64,000 nt of DNA. Source: JBFELU01 sp041572755 (GTDB taxonomy: Bacteria; Actinomycetota; Acidimicrobiia; Spongiisociales; UBA11373). Under the pieces are notes generated by a model. The model saw only the letters and a list, made by a program, of their open reading frames with translations. It was not told where the DNA came from and searched no databases. Where the stretch lies: positions 67,951 through 131,950 of the forward strand of contig JBFFRY010000002.1 of assembly GCA_041572755.1 (NCBI GenBank), read 5' to 3'. This document shows positions 1 through 7,793 of the stretch, one piece after another (the first letter of the stretch is position 1; the number at the start of each line of letters is the position of its first letter). Both the position numbers and the translations under genes were made by a program.

Positions 1-472
1 CCATGAAGTGACGTCGGAAATCCTCACCGCGCCCCTCGGCCATGTCGGCCACCGAGAGGCCGGAGGTGTTGGAGGACACCACGCTGCCGGGCTTGCGGTG
101 CTCCTCGACCATCGAGAAGACCTTCTGCTTGATGTCCAACCGTTCGACGACGGCTTCGACGATCCAGTCACACTCCCCGAGCAGTGCGGCGTCGTCCTCG
201 TAGTTGCACGGGGTCACGAGGTCGGCGAGACCGCTCTTGAACAGCAGAGCCGGCTTGGCTTTGATCATCGTCTGCTTGCCGGATGCGGCGATGCGGTCCC
301 TGACCGCCCGGTCGCCGAGGGTGAGCCCCTTGGCTTCCTCCTCGGGGGTCAACTCACCGGGTGCGATGTCGAACAGGTAGGAGGGGATCCCGGCATTGGC
401 GAGATGGGCGGCGATGCCCTGCCCCATCACGCCGGCGCCGAGTACCCCCACGCGTTTGATGCGAAACCCCAT
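1..472 (-). CDS. fadN: FadN-type 3-hydroxyacyl-CoA dehydrogenase, N-terminal part (cut by window edge)
   Basis: This is the first 157 residues of a protein that runs off the left edge of the window. Fatty-acid beta-oxidation enzymes of this type oxidise 3-hydroxyacyl-CoA with NAD+; FadN proteins are about 790 residues and also carry an enoyl-CoA hydratase part. The N-terminus has a Rossmann dinucleotide loop (VGVLGAGVMGQGIAAHLAN), then the FadN-like stretch LTPEEEAKGLTLGDRAVRDR, and later VSSNTSGLSVADMAEG. The start ATG is preceded by GAGGACCC. It is the last leftward gene after the aminotransferase, 108 bases away. A stem-loop lies between them, so it may be expressed separately. The family call is firm; the C-terminal domains cannot be seen. 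Confidence 0.88.
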   Translation of the reverse strand, partial: MGFRIKRVGVLGAGVMGQGIAAHLANAGIPSYLFDIAPGELTPEEEAKGLTLGDRAVRDRIAASGKQTMIKAKPALLFKSGLADLVTPCNYEDDAALLGECDWIVEAVVERLDIKQKVFSMVEEHRKPGSVVSSNTSGLSVADMAEGRGEDFRRHFM

Positions 473-485
473 GGGTCCTCCCACT

Positions 486-507
486 CGGGGAGGCCGCTGC
501 CTCCCCG
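486..507 (-). terminator. stem-loop between the aminotransferase and fadN
   Basis: There is a perfect 8-bp inverted repeat, CGGGGAGG and CCTCCCCG, with a 6-base loop. It lies 14 bases upstream of the fadN start and downstream of the aminotransferase stop, and no T-run follows. It could end or thin out the upstream transcript, or fold over the fadN leader. Confidence 0.4.
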
Positions 508-580
508 TTCGTCGAACTCTGTGTTCAGGATGCCGCCCGAACGCTACCCAGACCAGGGTCAGAAGCCCCACAGGTGGTGT

Positions 581-1738
581 TCAGGACAAGGTTCGCACGG
601 CCTCGGCGAAGCGGCCGATGCCCGCTTCGAGGTCTTTCAGGGCCGTCGCCAGGGAGATCCGGGCCATGCCGGTGCCGCTCGGGCCGAAGGTCTCGCCGGG
701 CGCGGTCGCCACGCCGTAGTCGGTGACGAGCCGCTTGCACAGCTCGTACCCCTCCATCCCGGTCGGCGAGGTGTCGGCCATCACGTAGAAGGCGCCGTGG
801 GGGGTGCTCAGCAGGAGCCCCGCCTCCGACAGCAGTTCCACCGCCCGATCCCGTCGCTGGTGGTAGGAGTCCCGCATCTCGTGGACGCAGGTCTGGTCGC
901 CCTCGATGGCGGCCTGGGCGGCCTTCTGGCCGACGGCGCTGGCACACGAGACGAGGCCCTCCTGGAGCTTCTCCAAGAGCGACGCCAACTCGCGAGACGC
1001 GACGGCATAACCGATCCGCCACCCCGTCATCGCATACGACTTCGACACTGTGTAGACGCTCACCACCCGGCCCGAATCGTCGATCGACGCCGGGCTCAAG
1101 TGGGTTCCCTCGAAGATGATGTCTTCGTAGCACTCGTCCGAAACGATGTAGAGGTCGTGGCGCTCCGCCATCTCCAGCAGCGGGATCATCACCGACCGAT
1201 CGAACACCGCCCCGGTCGGATTCGAAGGCGAGTTGATCATGAGCACCTTGGCGTTGGGATGAGCTCGGCAGAGCGCATCGAGGGCCTCGAAGTCGGGGAG
1301 AAACCCGTCTTCGGGGACCAGCGGGTAGAAGACGGCCTCCGTCTCGGTGAGTGACGCCATCATGGCGTAGTTCGGCCATCCCGGGTCGGGGATGAGGACG
1401 GCGTCCCCGGTGTCGCAGATCGCCATGAGGCTCTCGACGATGCCCCCCACGGCACCCGATCCGACCACGATCTGATCGATCCCGACCTCGAATCCGTTGC
1501 GCTGGGCGATCTTCGCCGCCATCGCCTCGCGGACCTCCGGCAGGCCGCGGTTCGGGGTGTACTTCGTGTAGCCGTCGGCCATGGCCTTGGCGGCGGCTTC
1601 GATGACGTGCGGGGGCGTCTGGAAGTCGGGCTCCCCCACCGAGAGGTTGAGCACGTCCCGTTGCTGGGCGGCGAGGTCCATGATCACCCGGATGCCGGAT
1701 CGATCCATGGCCCGGATCGCCGCGGATAGCTCTTTCAT
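581..1738 (-). CDS. class I/II PLP-dependent aminotransferase (aspartate aminotransferase family)
   Basis: A 385-residue fold-type I aminotransferase, normal length for the family, that moves an amino group between an amino acid and a 2-oxo acid. Visible family features are NLSVGEPDF near residue 31, SPSNPTG (pyridoxal-binding Asn173), the VSDECYE stretch (Asp201), the Schiff-base lysine in SKSYAMTGWRIGY (Lys233) and the carboxylate-binding Arg in the C-terminal third. Its start overlaps the stop of the upstream kinase by 4 bases, so it is translationally coupled to the keto-deoxygluconate genes. The substrate cannot be told from sequence; the context (sugar-acid breakdown, leucine dehydrogenase next door) fits an amino acid catabolic or pyruvate-linked role. 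Confidence 0.9.
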   Translation of the reverse strand: MKELSAAIRAMDRSGIRVIMDLAAQQRDVLNLSVGEPDFQTPPHVIEAAAKAMADGYTKYTPNRGLPEVREAMAAKIAQRNGFEVGIDQIVVGSGAVGGIVESLMAICDTGDAVLIPDPGWPNYAMMASLTETEAVFYPLVPEDGFLPDFEALDALCRAHPNAKVLMINSPSNPTGAVFDRSVMIPLLEMAERHDLYIVSDECYEDIIFEGTHLSPASIDDSGRVVSVYTVSKSYAMTGWRIGYAVASRELASLLEKLQEGLVSCASAVGQKAAQAAIEGDQTCVHEMRDSYHQRRDRAVELLSEAGLLLSTPHGAFYVMADTSPTGMEGYELCKRLVTDYGVATAPGETFGPSGTGMARISLATALKDLEAGIGRFAEAVRTLS

Positions 1739-2691
1739 CGAGATACCTCCCGGTCGTGACCTCGCATCAACCGTTCGACTTCGCCCCGGCTGACCGTGAG
1801 CTGGTCGCCGTGGATTCCCAACTTGAGTGCCGCCATGGCGAGCCCCATCTCGACTCCCGCCGGCAGGTCGTCGTCGAGGAGCCCGAGGAGGGTTCCGGCG
1901 GCGAAGGCGTCACCGGCCCCGATCCGGTCGAGGGTGTCGGCGGGATAGCCGGGTGCCGCGCCCCGCGAGCCCCGGTCGTCCCAGTGGGCCCCGGCATCGC
2001 CGACCGTCAGCACGGTGCGGTCGGCGGGGATCAGGTCGCGGATTCCGTCGAGCACCGCGTTCGGTGAGCCCTCGAGGCCGAGCACGTCCCGGGCGTCCTC
2101 GGCGGTCACGATGAGGAGATCTGCCCCGGCCGCCAGGCCGGTGAGGGCTTCCCGGCACTCCTCGGGGGACCAGAGCATGCGTCGGTAGTTCGCATCGATC
2201 GAAACCTTGACTCCGGCGGACCGGGCCCGCGCCACGAGGTCCCGGGAGAGTTGCAGGCAGGACGGTGACAGCGCCGGGGTGATGCCGCTCAGGTGGAGGA
2301 CCCGGGCGCTTTCGACCACCGGCCAGGCGATTGCCGCCGCGTCCATGGAGGAGGCGGCCGACCCCGCCCTGTCGTAGACGACCGTGATCGGTCGAGGGGG
2401 CACGCTCAGCTCGACGTAGTAGGTGCCCATCCGGCCTGCCGCCGTCCAGTGGACGTGGCTCACGTCGACGCCGTGCGATGCGATCTCCCGGGCGGCCCGG
2501 CTGCCGAGCGGATTGTCGGGCAGTGAGGAGAGCCAGGCGGTGCTCGCTCCCATGCGGGCGGCGGCCATGGCGACGTTGGCCTCGGCGCCGGCGACGGCGA
2601 CGCGGTATCGCGGGGCGTCTTCGAGGCGCTCGCCGGCCGGAACCCAGATCCGGAGCATGGCTTCCCCGACGGTGACGATGTCGTGTTTCAT
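1735..2691 (-). CDS. kdgK: PfkB-family sugar kinase, probably 2-keto-3-deoxygluconate kinase
   Basis: A 318-residue ribokinase/PfkB-family kinase. The C-terminal signature RIGAGDAFAAG contains the catalytic Asp and the anion hole, and the N-terminal part carries the glycine-rich substrate motif near AVAGAEANVAMA. It is preceded, with a 4-base ATGA overlap, by a KDPG aldolase gene. Phosphorylation of 2-keto-3-deoxygluconate to KDPG is therefore the natural reaction, with the aldolase then splitting KDPG to pyruvate and glyceraldehyde-3-phosphate. PfkB kinases are hard to assign by sequence alone, so the substrate rests on the neighbour. Confidence 0.82.
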   Translation of the reverse strand: MKHDIVTVGEAMLRIWVPAGERLEDAPRYRVAVAGAEANVAMAAARMGASTAWLSSLPDNPLGSRAAREIASHGVDVSHVHWTAAGRMGTYYVELSVPPRPITVVYDRAGSAASSMDAAAIAWPVVESARVLHLSGITPALSPSCLQLSRDLVARARSAGVKVSIDANYRRMLWSPEECREALTGLAAGADLLIVTAEDARDVLGLEGSPNAVLDGIRDLIPADRTVLTVGDAGAHWDDRGSRGAAPGYPADTLDRIGAGDAFAAGTLLGLLDDDLPAGVEMGLAMAALKLGIHGDQLTVSRGEVERLMRGHDREVSR

Positions 2692-3332
2692 GTGATCGCC
2701 CGAACGAGCGCGGACGCCAGCGACCCTACCCGCCCCGCGTCGCCGTCGCGGAGTGCATCCGAGGGGAACACCGACCCGCCGACACCGACGGCGTCAGCCC
2801 CGGCCTCGAGGAATGCGGCAGCATTGTCGGGACCCACCCCGCCCGTGGGCACCAGCGGGGGATTTCCCAGGGGTCCCCGGATCGCTCGCAGGTAGGCGGG
2901 GCCGCCCAGCTCCCGGGCCGGGAATACCTTGACGGCGGTGGCACCGAGTCGCAGCGCGTGCCAGATCTCGGTCGGGGTCGCCGCACCGGGAATGATGGGG
3001 ACGGAGTCGGCGACGCAGGCGGCGACGACCTCGGCGTCGAGCATCGGGGTGACGATGAACTGCGCCCCTGCGTCGAGCGCAATGCGGGCCTCGGCACCGT
3101 TGCGCACCGTGCCGGCGCCGATGACGGCATCCGGATGGGCCCTCTGGAGGAGGCCGATGCTTCGCAGCGGTTCGGGGGAATCGAGGGTGACCTCGAGAAC
3201 CTGGAATCCGGCGGCGACGGCGGCCGCGGCGATGGACTCCACGGTGGACACCGGTGCGCCGCGCAAGATCCCCACGACGGGGAGGCGGTCCAACGCCTCG
3301 GACAGGAGACCCGGCTCGGCAGAGTTGGTCAT
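2688..3332 (-). CDS. eda: 2-dehydro-3-deoxyphosphogluconate (KDPG/KHG) aldolase
   Basis: A 214-residue class I aldolase (TIM barrel), normal length. It cleaves KDPG to pyruvate and glyceraldehyde-3-phosphate. Catalytic residues are visible: Glu47 in VLEVTL and the Schiff-base Lys135 in AVKVFPA, plus the phosphate-binding stretch PTGGV. An in-frame TTG lies one codon earlier (3335), but the ATG at 3332 is the better start. There is no ribosome-binding site before it. A -10-like TAGATT sits only 4 bases upstream, so the mRNA may be leaderless or nearly so. It is the first gene of the leftward eda-kdgK-aminotransferase operon and diverges from leucine dehydrogenase. Confidence 0.9.
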   Translation of the reverse strand: MTNSAEPGLLSEALDRLPVVGILRGAPVSTVESIAAAAVAAGFQVLEVTLDSPEPLRSIGLLQRAHPDAVIGAGTVRNGAEARIALDAGAQFIVTPMLDAEVVAACVADSVPIIPGAATPTEIWHALRLGATAVKVFPARELGGPAYLRAIRGPLGNPPLVPTGGVGPDNAAAFLEAGADAVGVGGSVFPSDALRDGDAGRVGSLASALVRAIT

Positions 3333-3336
3333 CAAG

Positions 3337-3346
3337 AATCTATATT
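3337..3346. promoter_or_regulatory. overlapping divergent -10 elements between eda and leucine dehydrogenase
   Basis: The AT-rich island AATCTATATT reads as TATATT on the plus strand (3341-3346) and TAGATT on the minus strand (3342-3337). The two hexamers share the central TA. This is the only AT-rich patch in the 41-base gap between the two divergent starts. Confidence 0.45.
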
Positions 3347-3373
3347 TTACGGGACGCGAGACGGGCGGTCGTG

Positions 3374-4432
3374 GTGCAACTCTTCGAGGAAATGGCGGAT
3401 CGGGGGCACGAGGGCCTGTGGTTCGCCTCGGATCCGAAGATCGGGCTGCGGGCGGTGATCGGGGTGCACTCCAGCCTTCTCGGCCCCGCCCTCGGCGGGA
3501 CCCGGTACCGGGCTTACGCCACCGTGGACGAAGCGCTCACCGACGTGCTGCGCCTCTCCCGCGCCATGACCTACAAGGCTGCCGCCGCCGGTCTCCCGCT
3601 CGGGGGCGGCAAGGCGGTGATCATCGGCGATCCCCGGACCGACAAGACCGAGGCGCTCCTCGAGGGGTTCGGCCGAGCCGTGGATGCCCTCGGGGGCACC
3701 TATGTGACCGCCGAGGACGTGGGCACCACGGTCGAGGACATGGTGGTGGTGGCACGGTCCACCCGCCACGTCACCGGGCTTCCCGTTGCCATGGGCGGCT
3801 CGGGAGACCCATCGCCGGTTACGGCCCACGGGGTCCTCGCCGCGATGCAAGCGACCTCGGAGCACCTGTGGAACACCGCCGATCTGGCTGGCCGGACGGT
3901 GGCGGTCCAGGGGGTCGGCAAGGTGGGTGGCACGCTGGTCGAACTGTTGGTCGAGGCCGGGTGCGAGGTGGTGGCCGCCGATGTCGACCGGGCCGCCGTC
4001 GACAAGGCCGCCGGCGAACTCGGGATATCGGCCGTCGATCCCTCCGAGATCCTCGAAGTTCCCTGCGACATAGTGTCGCCTTGTGCTCTGGGAGCTTCGA
4101 TCAACCCGAAGACGATCCCGCGTCTTCGCTGCAAGGCGATCGTCGGCGCCGCCAACAACCAGCTGGGTGATGCGGCCGATGCCGATCGGTTGGCCGAGGC
4201 CGGGATCCTCTATACCCCCGACTTCATCGCCAACGCCGGCGGCATCATCAACATCGTCGAGGAGCTCAACCCCGGGGGCTACTCGCCGGAGCGGGCTCTG
4301 GAGCGGGTCCGCAAGATCGGTGACACCACCACCGAGGTCCTGGAGCGGGCGAGCCGTAGCGGCACCACGACCCGCCGGGCGGCGGTGGCGATGGCCGAGG
4401 AGAGGCTGGCGTCCGCCCGGGCTGCTCGCTAG
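3374..4432 (+). CDS. leucine/branched-chain amino acid dehydrogenase (Glu/Leu/Phe/Val family)
   Basis: A 352-residue NAD-dependent amino acid dehydrogenase that deaminates leucine or related branched-chain amino acids to 2-oxo acids. The N-terminus VQLFEEMADRGHE matches the MELFEYM start of leucine dehydrogenases, which is why the second of two adjacent GTG codons (3374, not 3371) is chosen. Also present are LGPALGGTR, the catalytic lysine stretch MTYKAAAAGLPLGGGK, YVTAEDVGTT with the catalytic Asp, and the Rossmann loop GVGKVGG. Length is typical. It ends convergently with the GntR gene, the two stop codons sharing one CTAG palindrome. Substrate preference within the family is not certain. 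Confidence 0.88.
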   Translation: MQLFEEMADRGHEGLWFASDPKIGLRAVIGVHSSLLGPALGGTRYRAYATVDEALTDVLRLSRAMTYKAAAAGLPLGGGKAVIIGDPRTDKTEALLEGFGRAVDALGGTYVTAEDVGTTVEDMVVVARSTRHVTGLPVAMGGSGDPSPVTAHGVLAAMQATSEHLWNTADLAGRTVAVQGVGKVGGTLVELLVEAGCEVVAADVDRAAVDKAAGELGISAVDPSEILEVPCDIVSPCALGASINPKTIPRLRCKAIVGAANNQLGDAADADRLAEAGILYTPDFIANAGGIINIVEELNPGGYSPERALERVRKIGDTTTEVLERASRSGTTTRRAAVAMAEERLASARAAR

Positions 4433-5121
4433 CCGGGCTGTTCTCCCATCCGCTCGGCGACCGAATGGAGGGCATGCTGCAGGTGGGCGGTCAACTCGGC
4501 GACGGCGACATCGACCTTCCCGTCTGCCACGAAGGTCTGGATTCGGCGGTGCTCCTCCAGCACCTCGTCGGTGTTGCGCCGCGGGGCTGCGGTCAGCGTC
4601 CAGTAACGGATGATGTGGCTGTTGAGGAGGTCGAGAATCCGCAACAGCCAAGGGGAGTCGCAGGCCTCGATCAGGGTCAGGTGATAGCGACGGTGGGCTT
4701 CCTCGATGACCCCCCGGTCCGGGGCGCCACGCCGCAGCTCCTCCGAGAGGGCCTCGTAGGCGGTGCTCAGGCTGTTGAGCCACCCGTCGGTTCGGTGTGC
4801 CATGGCGGAGCGCAGCGCCATCGGCTCCAGCACGACCCGCAACTCGTGCACGTCGTGGGAGTCCTTCAGCGATACCGGTGCGACCCGGGCGCCCCGTTGC
4901 GGGTTGATCTCGACGAGACCGTCCACGGCGAGACGCTGCATGGCCTCGCGCAGCGGGGTGTGGCTCACCGACCAGCGCTTCGACAATTCCCCGGTGTGGA
5001 GTCGCTGGCCCGGAGCCAGGTCCCCCGAGAGAATCGCCTCGCGCAGCTTCCGGTCGACCCAATCGGCTCTCGTGCGAGGCTCGCTCTCGGCCCCGACGCT
5101 CTCCGGGGCGCGGGCCCCCAT
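4429..5121 (-). CDS. GntR-family transcriptional regulator, FCD subfamily
   Basis: A 230-residue DNA-binding regulator. The N-terminal winged helix-turn-helix shows LREAILSGDLAPGQRLH and SHTPLREAMQRLAVDGL. The C-terminal all-helical FCD domain has the His-rich metal or ligand pocket (HRRYH, EEHRRI, HLQHAL). FCD regulators usually repress catabolic or transport operons until an organic acid binds. Likely targets are neighbours: leucine dehydrogenase, pepE or its own gene. The start ATG has a good AGGGGGTG ribosome-binding site 5 bases away and a TAGATT -10 candidate further up. Confidence 0.9.
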   Translation of the reverse strand: MGARAPESVGAESEPRTRADWVDRKLREAILSGDLAPGQRLHTGELSKRWSVSHTPLREAMQRLAVDGLVEINPQRGARVAPVSLKDSHDVHELRVVLEPMALRSAMAHRTDGWLNSLSTAYEALSEELRRGAPDRGVIEEAHRRYHLTLIEACDSPWLLRILDLLNSHIIRYWTLTAAPRRNTDEVLEEHRRIQTFVADGKVDVAVAELTAHLQHALHSVAERMGEQPG

Positions 5122-5146
5122 CGATCACCCCCTGTCGAGTGACACC

Positions 5147-5178
5147 AATCTAGGGCCGTGGGCCGGCGGGTGTAGGGT
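5147..5178. promoter_or_regulatory. divergent promoter region of the GntR regulator and pepE
   Basis: The minus-strand hexamer TAGATT (5152-5147) serves the regulator, and the plus-strand TAGGGT (5173-5178) lies exactly 6 bases before the pepE GTG. The regulator transcript would have a leader of about 20 bases; the pepE transcript would be leaderless. Confidence 0.45.
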
Positions 5179-5184
5179 CCGGGC

Positions 5185-5883
5185 GTGCGACTGCTGCTCA
5201 TCAGCAACTCGACCGGGCCCGACGGGGGCTACCTCGATCATTGCGCCGCCGCCCTCACCGCCTTCCTGCGGGGATCCGAACCGGTGCTGTTCGTGCCGTT
5301 CGCCCTCGACGATGAGGAGGCCTACGGCGAGAAGGCCTGCGAGCGGCTCCGCCGGATGGGAGTGAAGGCGGCGTGGGCCGACAGGAGCGGGGACCCGCTG
5401 GGGCAACTCGAGAGTGCCGGGGCGGTGTTCGTCGGTGGGGGAAACACCTTTCGGCTCCTCGATCGGCTGTACGACACCGGGATGCTCGAAGCGATCCGGG
5501 AGGCGGTGCGCGGCGGCCTCCCCTATGTGGGAACCAGCGCCGGCACCAACGTGGCCTGCCTCACCATCATGACGACCAACGACATGCCGATCGTCGAGCC
5601 CCCTTCGTTTGCGGCCCTGGGGCTGGTTCCTTTTCAGATCAATCCTCACTACGTCGACCGCGACCCCGATTCGTCGCATCAGGGAGAGACTCGGGAGGAG
5701 CGCCTCACGGAGTTCCTGGAGATGAACGATGCGGTGGTGGTGGCGTTGCGAGAGGGCGCCCTGCTGCGGGTGTCGGATGGCGAGATCGTCTTGGAGGGAG
5801 CCGCGGCCCGGGTGTATCGCCGTGGAGTGGGCGTCGTCGAGCATCCTTCCGGGACCCGTCTGGACGGGCTGCACTCGCGATAA
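5185..5883 (+). CDS. pepE: peptidase E (alpha-aspartyl dipeptidase, family S51)
   Basis: A 232-residue cytoplasmic serine peptidase that hydrolyses dipeptides with an N-terminal aspartate. The start LLLISNST, the loop VGGGNTF and the nucleophile elbow GTSAGTN (Ser118) match PepE, as do NDMPIV (Asp133) and QINPH (His155); spacing is the same as the Ser-Asp-His set of the enterobacterial enzyme. Length is typical. The GTG start has no ribosome-binding site and lies 6 bases after TAGGGT, pointing to a leaderless mRNA. An oligopeptide importer follows 100 bases downstream, so the two may work together in peptide use. Confidence 0.93.
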   Translation: MRLLLISNSTGPDGGYLDHCAAALTAFLRGSEPVLFVPFALDDEEAYGEKACERLRRMGVKAAWADRSGDPLGQLESAGAVFVGGGNTFRLLDRLYDTGMLEAIREAVRGGLPYVGTSAGTNVACLTIMTTNDMPIVEPPSFAALGLVPFQINPHYVDRDPDSSHQGETREERLTEFLEMNDAVVVALREGALLRVSDGEIVLEGAAARVYRRGVGVVEHPSGTRLDGLHSR

Positions 5884-5920
5884 TCGACCTTGCGTAGGCG
5901 CGAGGTCTGGGTCACTCCTG

Positions 5921-5926
5921 TATATT
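5921..5926 (+). promoter_or_regulatory. -10 candidate of the oligopeptide ABC operon
   Basis: TATATT followed by further T residues (5921-5929) is the only AT-rich block in the 99 bases before the binding-protein gene. It would give a leader of roughly 50 bases, with a GGAGGG ribosome-binding site close to the ATG. Confidence 0.45.
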
Positions 5927-5982
5927 TTTGGCGATCCGGCCCTCTCAGGTCGGTCTGAGGTGCAATCGAGGGAGGGAAGAGC

Positions 5983-7713
5983 ATGATGAGAAGGAGACGG
6001 TGGTTGGGCGGCGTCAAGGTATCCGCCCTGCTGCTCGCCCTGGCGCTCGTCGCCGCGGCGTGTGGTGACGACGACGCCGACACCACCACCACCGCGGCTG
6101 CCGAGGAGACGACGACCACGGCGGCCGGTGGCGAGGAGACGACGACCACGGCGGCCGGTGGCGAGGAGACGACGACCACGGCGGCGGCGGCCGAGAAGCC
6201 GACCATTGTGGTGGCGCTGAGCGACACGGTGAACCTGGTGGAGCCGCACACCTTCCGATCGACCTCGGCCTACGCCGTGACGCACGCGGTCTTCGAACCG
6301 CTGATCGTCCAGGCGCAGACCGTCGGAGCCGACGGGCAGGTCGAGTTCAGCAGCACCGAGCACGTCGGTGCCGGGGCCGAGTCGTACACGATCGAACTGA
6401 CGGATGACGGCGGCATGCTGGCGACGTTCGTGCTGCGCCAGGACGCCAAGTTCGACGACGGGACCGACGTGACGGCGAGTGACTACGAGTACATCTTCCG
6501 GCGCTCCATCGAGGGCCCGGGGTACATCGGGGTGCTGCTGCCGTTCATCGGAGTGTCCTCTGCCGATCAGCTCACGGTGGTCGACGACTACACGTTCCAG
6601 ATCAAGGCCGACGTGCAGAGCCCGCTCTTCGAGCGGTTCATGACGTTCCAGGTCTTCGGCGCCCTCAACCAGGCGCTCGTCGAGGCCAATGCCACCGACG
6701 ACGATCCGTGGGGCTTCGCCTATCTGAACGACAAGAGCGCCAGCTCAGGCCCGTACTACATCTCGGACTTCAGCCCCGACACCCAGGTCGTGTTGTCCCC
6801 GAACCCCAACTACTGGGATGCGGGCAGCGTGGCGAATGCCGGTGTCGTGGTGCGGACGGTCCCGGATGCCAACCAGCGGGCGCAGCTGGTGCGTACCGGT
6901 GAGATCGACTTGGCCACCGGCATTCCGGAGCGGCTCATTCCCGAGCTGCAGGCAGACCCGAACGTCGTGGTGTACGAGATCCCCACCTCGGGTGTCCACT
7001 ACATGGCGATGAACGTCAACCTGATCCCGAACGTGCACGTTCGGAAGGCGATCATCAACGCGGTTCCCTACCAGGCGTTGATCGACCAGGTCATGTTCGG
7101 GCTGGCGGCCCCCGCCGGCGGCGTGGTCACCTCCTCGATGGAGACCTACGATCCGGCGGTCGGCGGCCAGTACGTCACCGACCTCGAGGCAGCGGCCGCA
7201 CACCTGGCGGAGTCGGGTGAGGCGGACGTCAGCTTGGTCTTGGGTGTGCGCGAGTCACGCCTCGTCGACCAGGAAGCCGCCGTGTTGATCCAGGAGAACC
7301 TGCGTCAGATCGGCATCGACGTCGAGGTGCAGGTGCTCCCCGACGCCGATTGGGCGACGCGAGCATCCGCCGGCGAGCTCCCGCTGTTGATTCACGACTG
7401 GTTCTCATGGGGCGAGGATCCCTTCTATCAGATGCAGTTCCTCACCCAGTGCGGGTCGTTCGTGAACTACTCGGGTTGGTGCGATGAGGCCTACGACGAA
7501 CTGGTGAACACCGGCAAGTTCTCGGTGGACCCGGACGTCCGCCAGGACGTGTCGTCGCAGGTGCAGCAGATGTTCTTCGACAACGCGGTGTGGGCGCCGC
7601 TGTGGTCGACGACGCGTACCGTCGTCGCCGGCAGCTGTGTCACCGGCGTGAACCTCGGGGGCTACTCCAAGGTTCCGGTGTTCCAGACGCTGTCCAAGAC
7701 CGACGACTGCTGA
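5983..7713 (+). CDS. ABC transporter substrate-binding lipoprotein, peptide/oligopeptide type (family 5)
   Basis: A 576-residue lipoprotein. A basic N-terminus (MMRRRRW), a hydrophobic stretch and the lipobox LVAAAC (Cys27) mark lipid anchoring outside the membrane. A Thr/Glu/Ala-rich linker of about 40 residues follows, built from tandem EETTTTAAGG units. The mature part is a family-5 solute-binding protein that captures peptides or similar ligands, with typical segments such as LRQDAKFDDGTDVTASDYEYIFRR cut short here, and SSGPYYISDF. It heads the operon with two permeases and two ATPases, separated from the first permease by a strong stem-loop that may favour its higher expression. The exact ligand is unknown. 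Confidence 0.9.
   Translation: MMRRRRWLGGVKVSALLLALALVAAACGDDDADTTTTAAAEETTTTAAGGEETTTTAAGGEETTTTAAAAEKPTIVVALSDTVNLVEPHTFRSTSAYAVTHAVFEPLIVQAQTVGADGQVEFSSTEHVGAGAESYTIELTDDGGMLATFVLRQDAKFDDGTDVTASDYEYIFRRSIEGPGYIGVLLPFIGVSSADQLTVVDDYTFQIKADVQSPLFERFMTFQVFGALNQALVEANATDDDPWGFAYLNDKSASSGPYYISDFSPDTQVVLSPNPNYWDAGSVANAGVVVRTVPDANQRAQLVRTGEIDLATGIPERLIPELQADPNVVVYEIPTSGVHYMAMNVNLIPNVHVRKAIINAVPYQALIDQVMFGLAAPAGGVVTSSMETYDPAVGGQYVTDLEAAAAHLAESGEADVSLVLGVRESRLVDQEAAVLIQENLRQIGIDVEVQVLPDADWATRASAGELPLLIHDWFSWGEDPFYQMQFLTQCGSFVNYSGWCDEAYDELVNTGKFSVDPDVRQDVSSQVQQMFFDNAVWAPLWSTTRTVVAGSCVTGVNLGGYSKVPVFQTLSKTDDC
6103..6180 (+). repeat. in-frame 30-bp tandem repeat (2.6 copies) encoding the lipoprotein linker
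   Basis: Two identical 30-base units and an 18-base partial third copy, each coding for EETTTTAAGG. The copies are base-for-base identical, which suggests recent expansion or slippage. The unit length keeps the reading frame. Confidence 0.85.
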
Positions 7714-7734
7714 GCAACAGACAATCTGCGAGGA

Positions 7735-7766
7735 TGTGGCCGGGCCGCTCAGGGGGCCCGGCCACA
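7735..7766 (+). terminator. strong stem-loop between binding-protein and permease genes
   Basis: A perfect 12-bp inverted repeat, TGTGGCCGGGCC and its complement, with an 8-base loop, lies 22 bases after the binding-protein stop and 28 bases before the first permease. It may act as a partial terminator or as an RNA end-protector that raises binding-protein mRNA over permease mRNA. Confidence 0.6.
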
Positions 7767-7793
7767 AACTCTTATCTGGTGGATTGAGAGACC

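Noticed and set aside
8..1354. 448-codon plus-strand frame at the left edge
   Set aside because: It lies antisense to the aminotransferase and FadN genes, which have clear catalytic motifs; the product is compositionally biased and matches nothing.
3347..5128. 593-codon minus-strand frame through leucine dehydrogenase and the GntR gene
   Set aside because: It is antisense to one real gene and out of frame with the other; both real genes have full motifs.
6103..6180. Tandem repeats considered as a CRISPR array
   Set aside because: The units are directly adjacent without spacers, lie in frame inside a lipoprotein gene and encode a linker.
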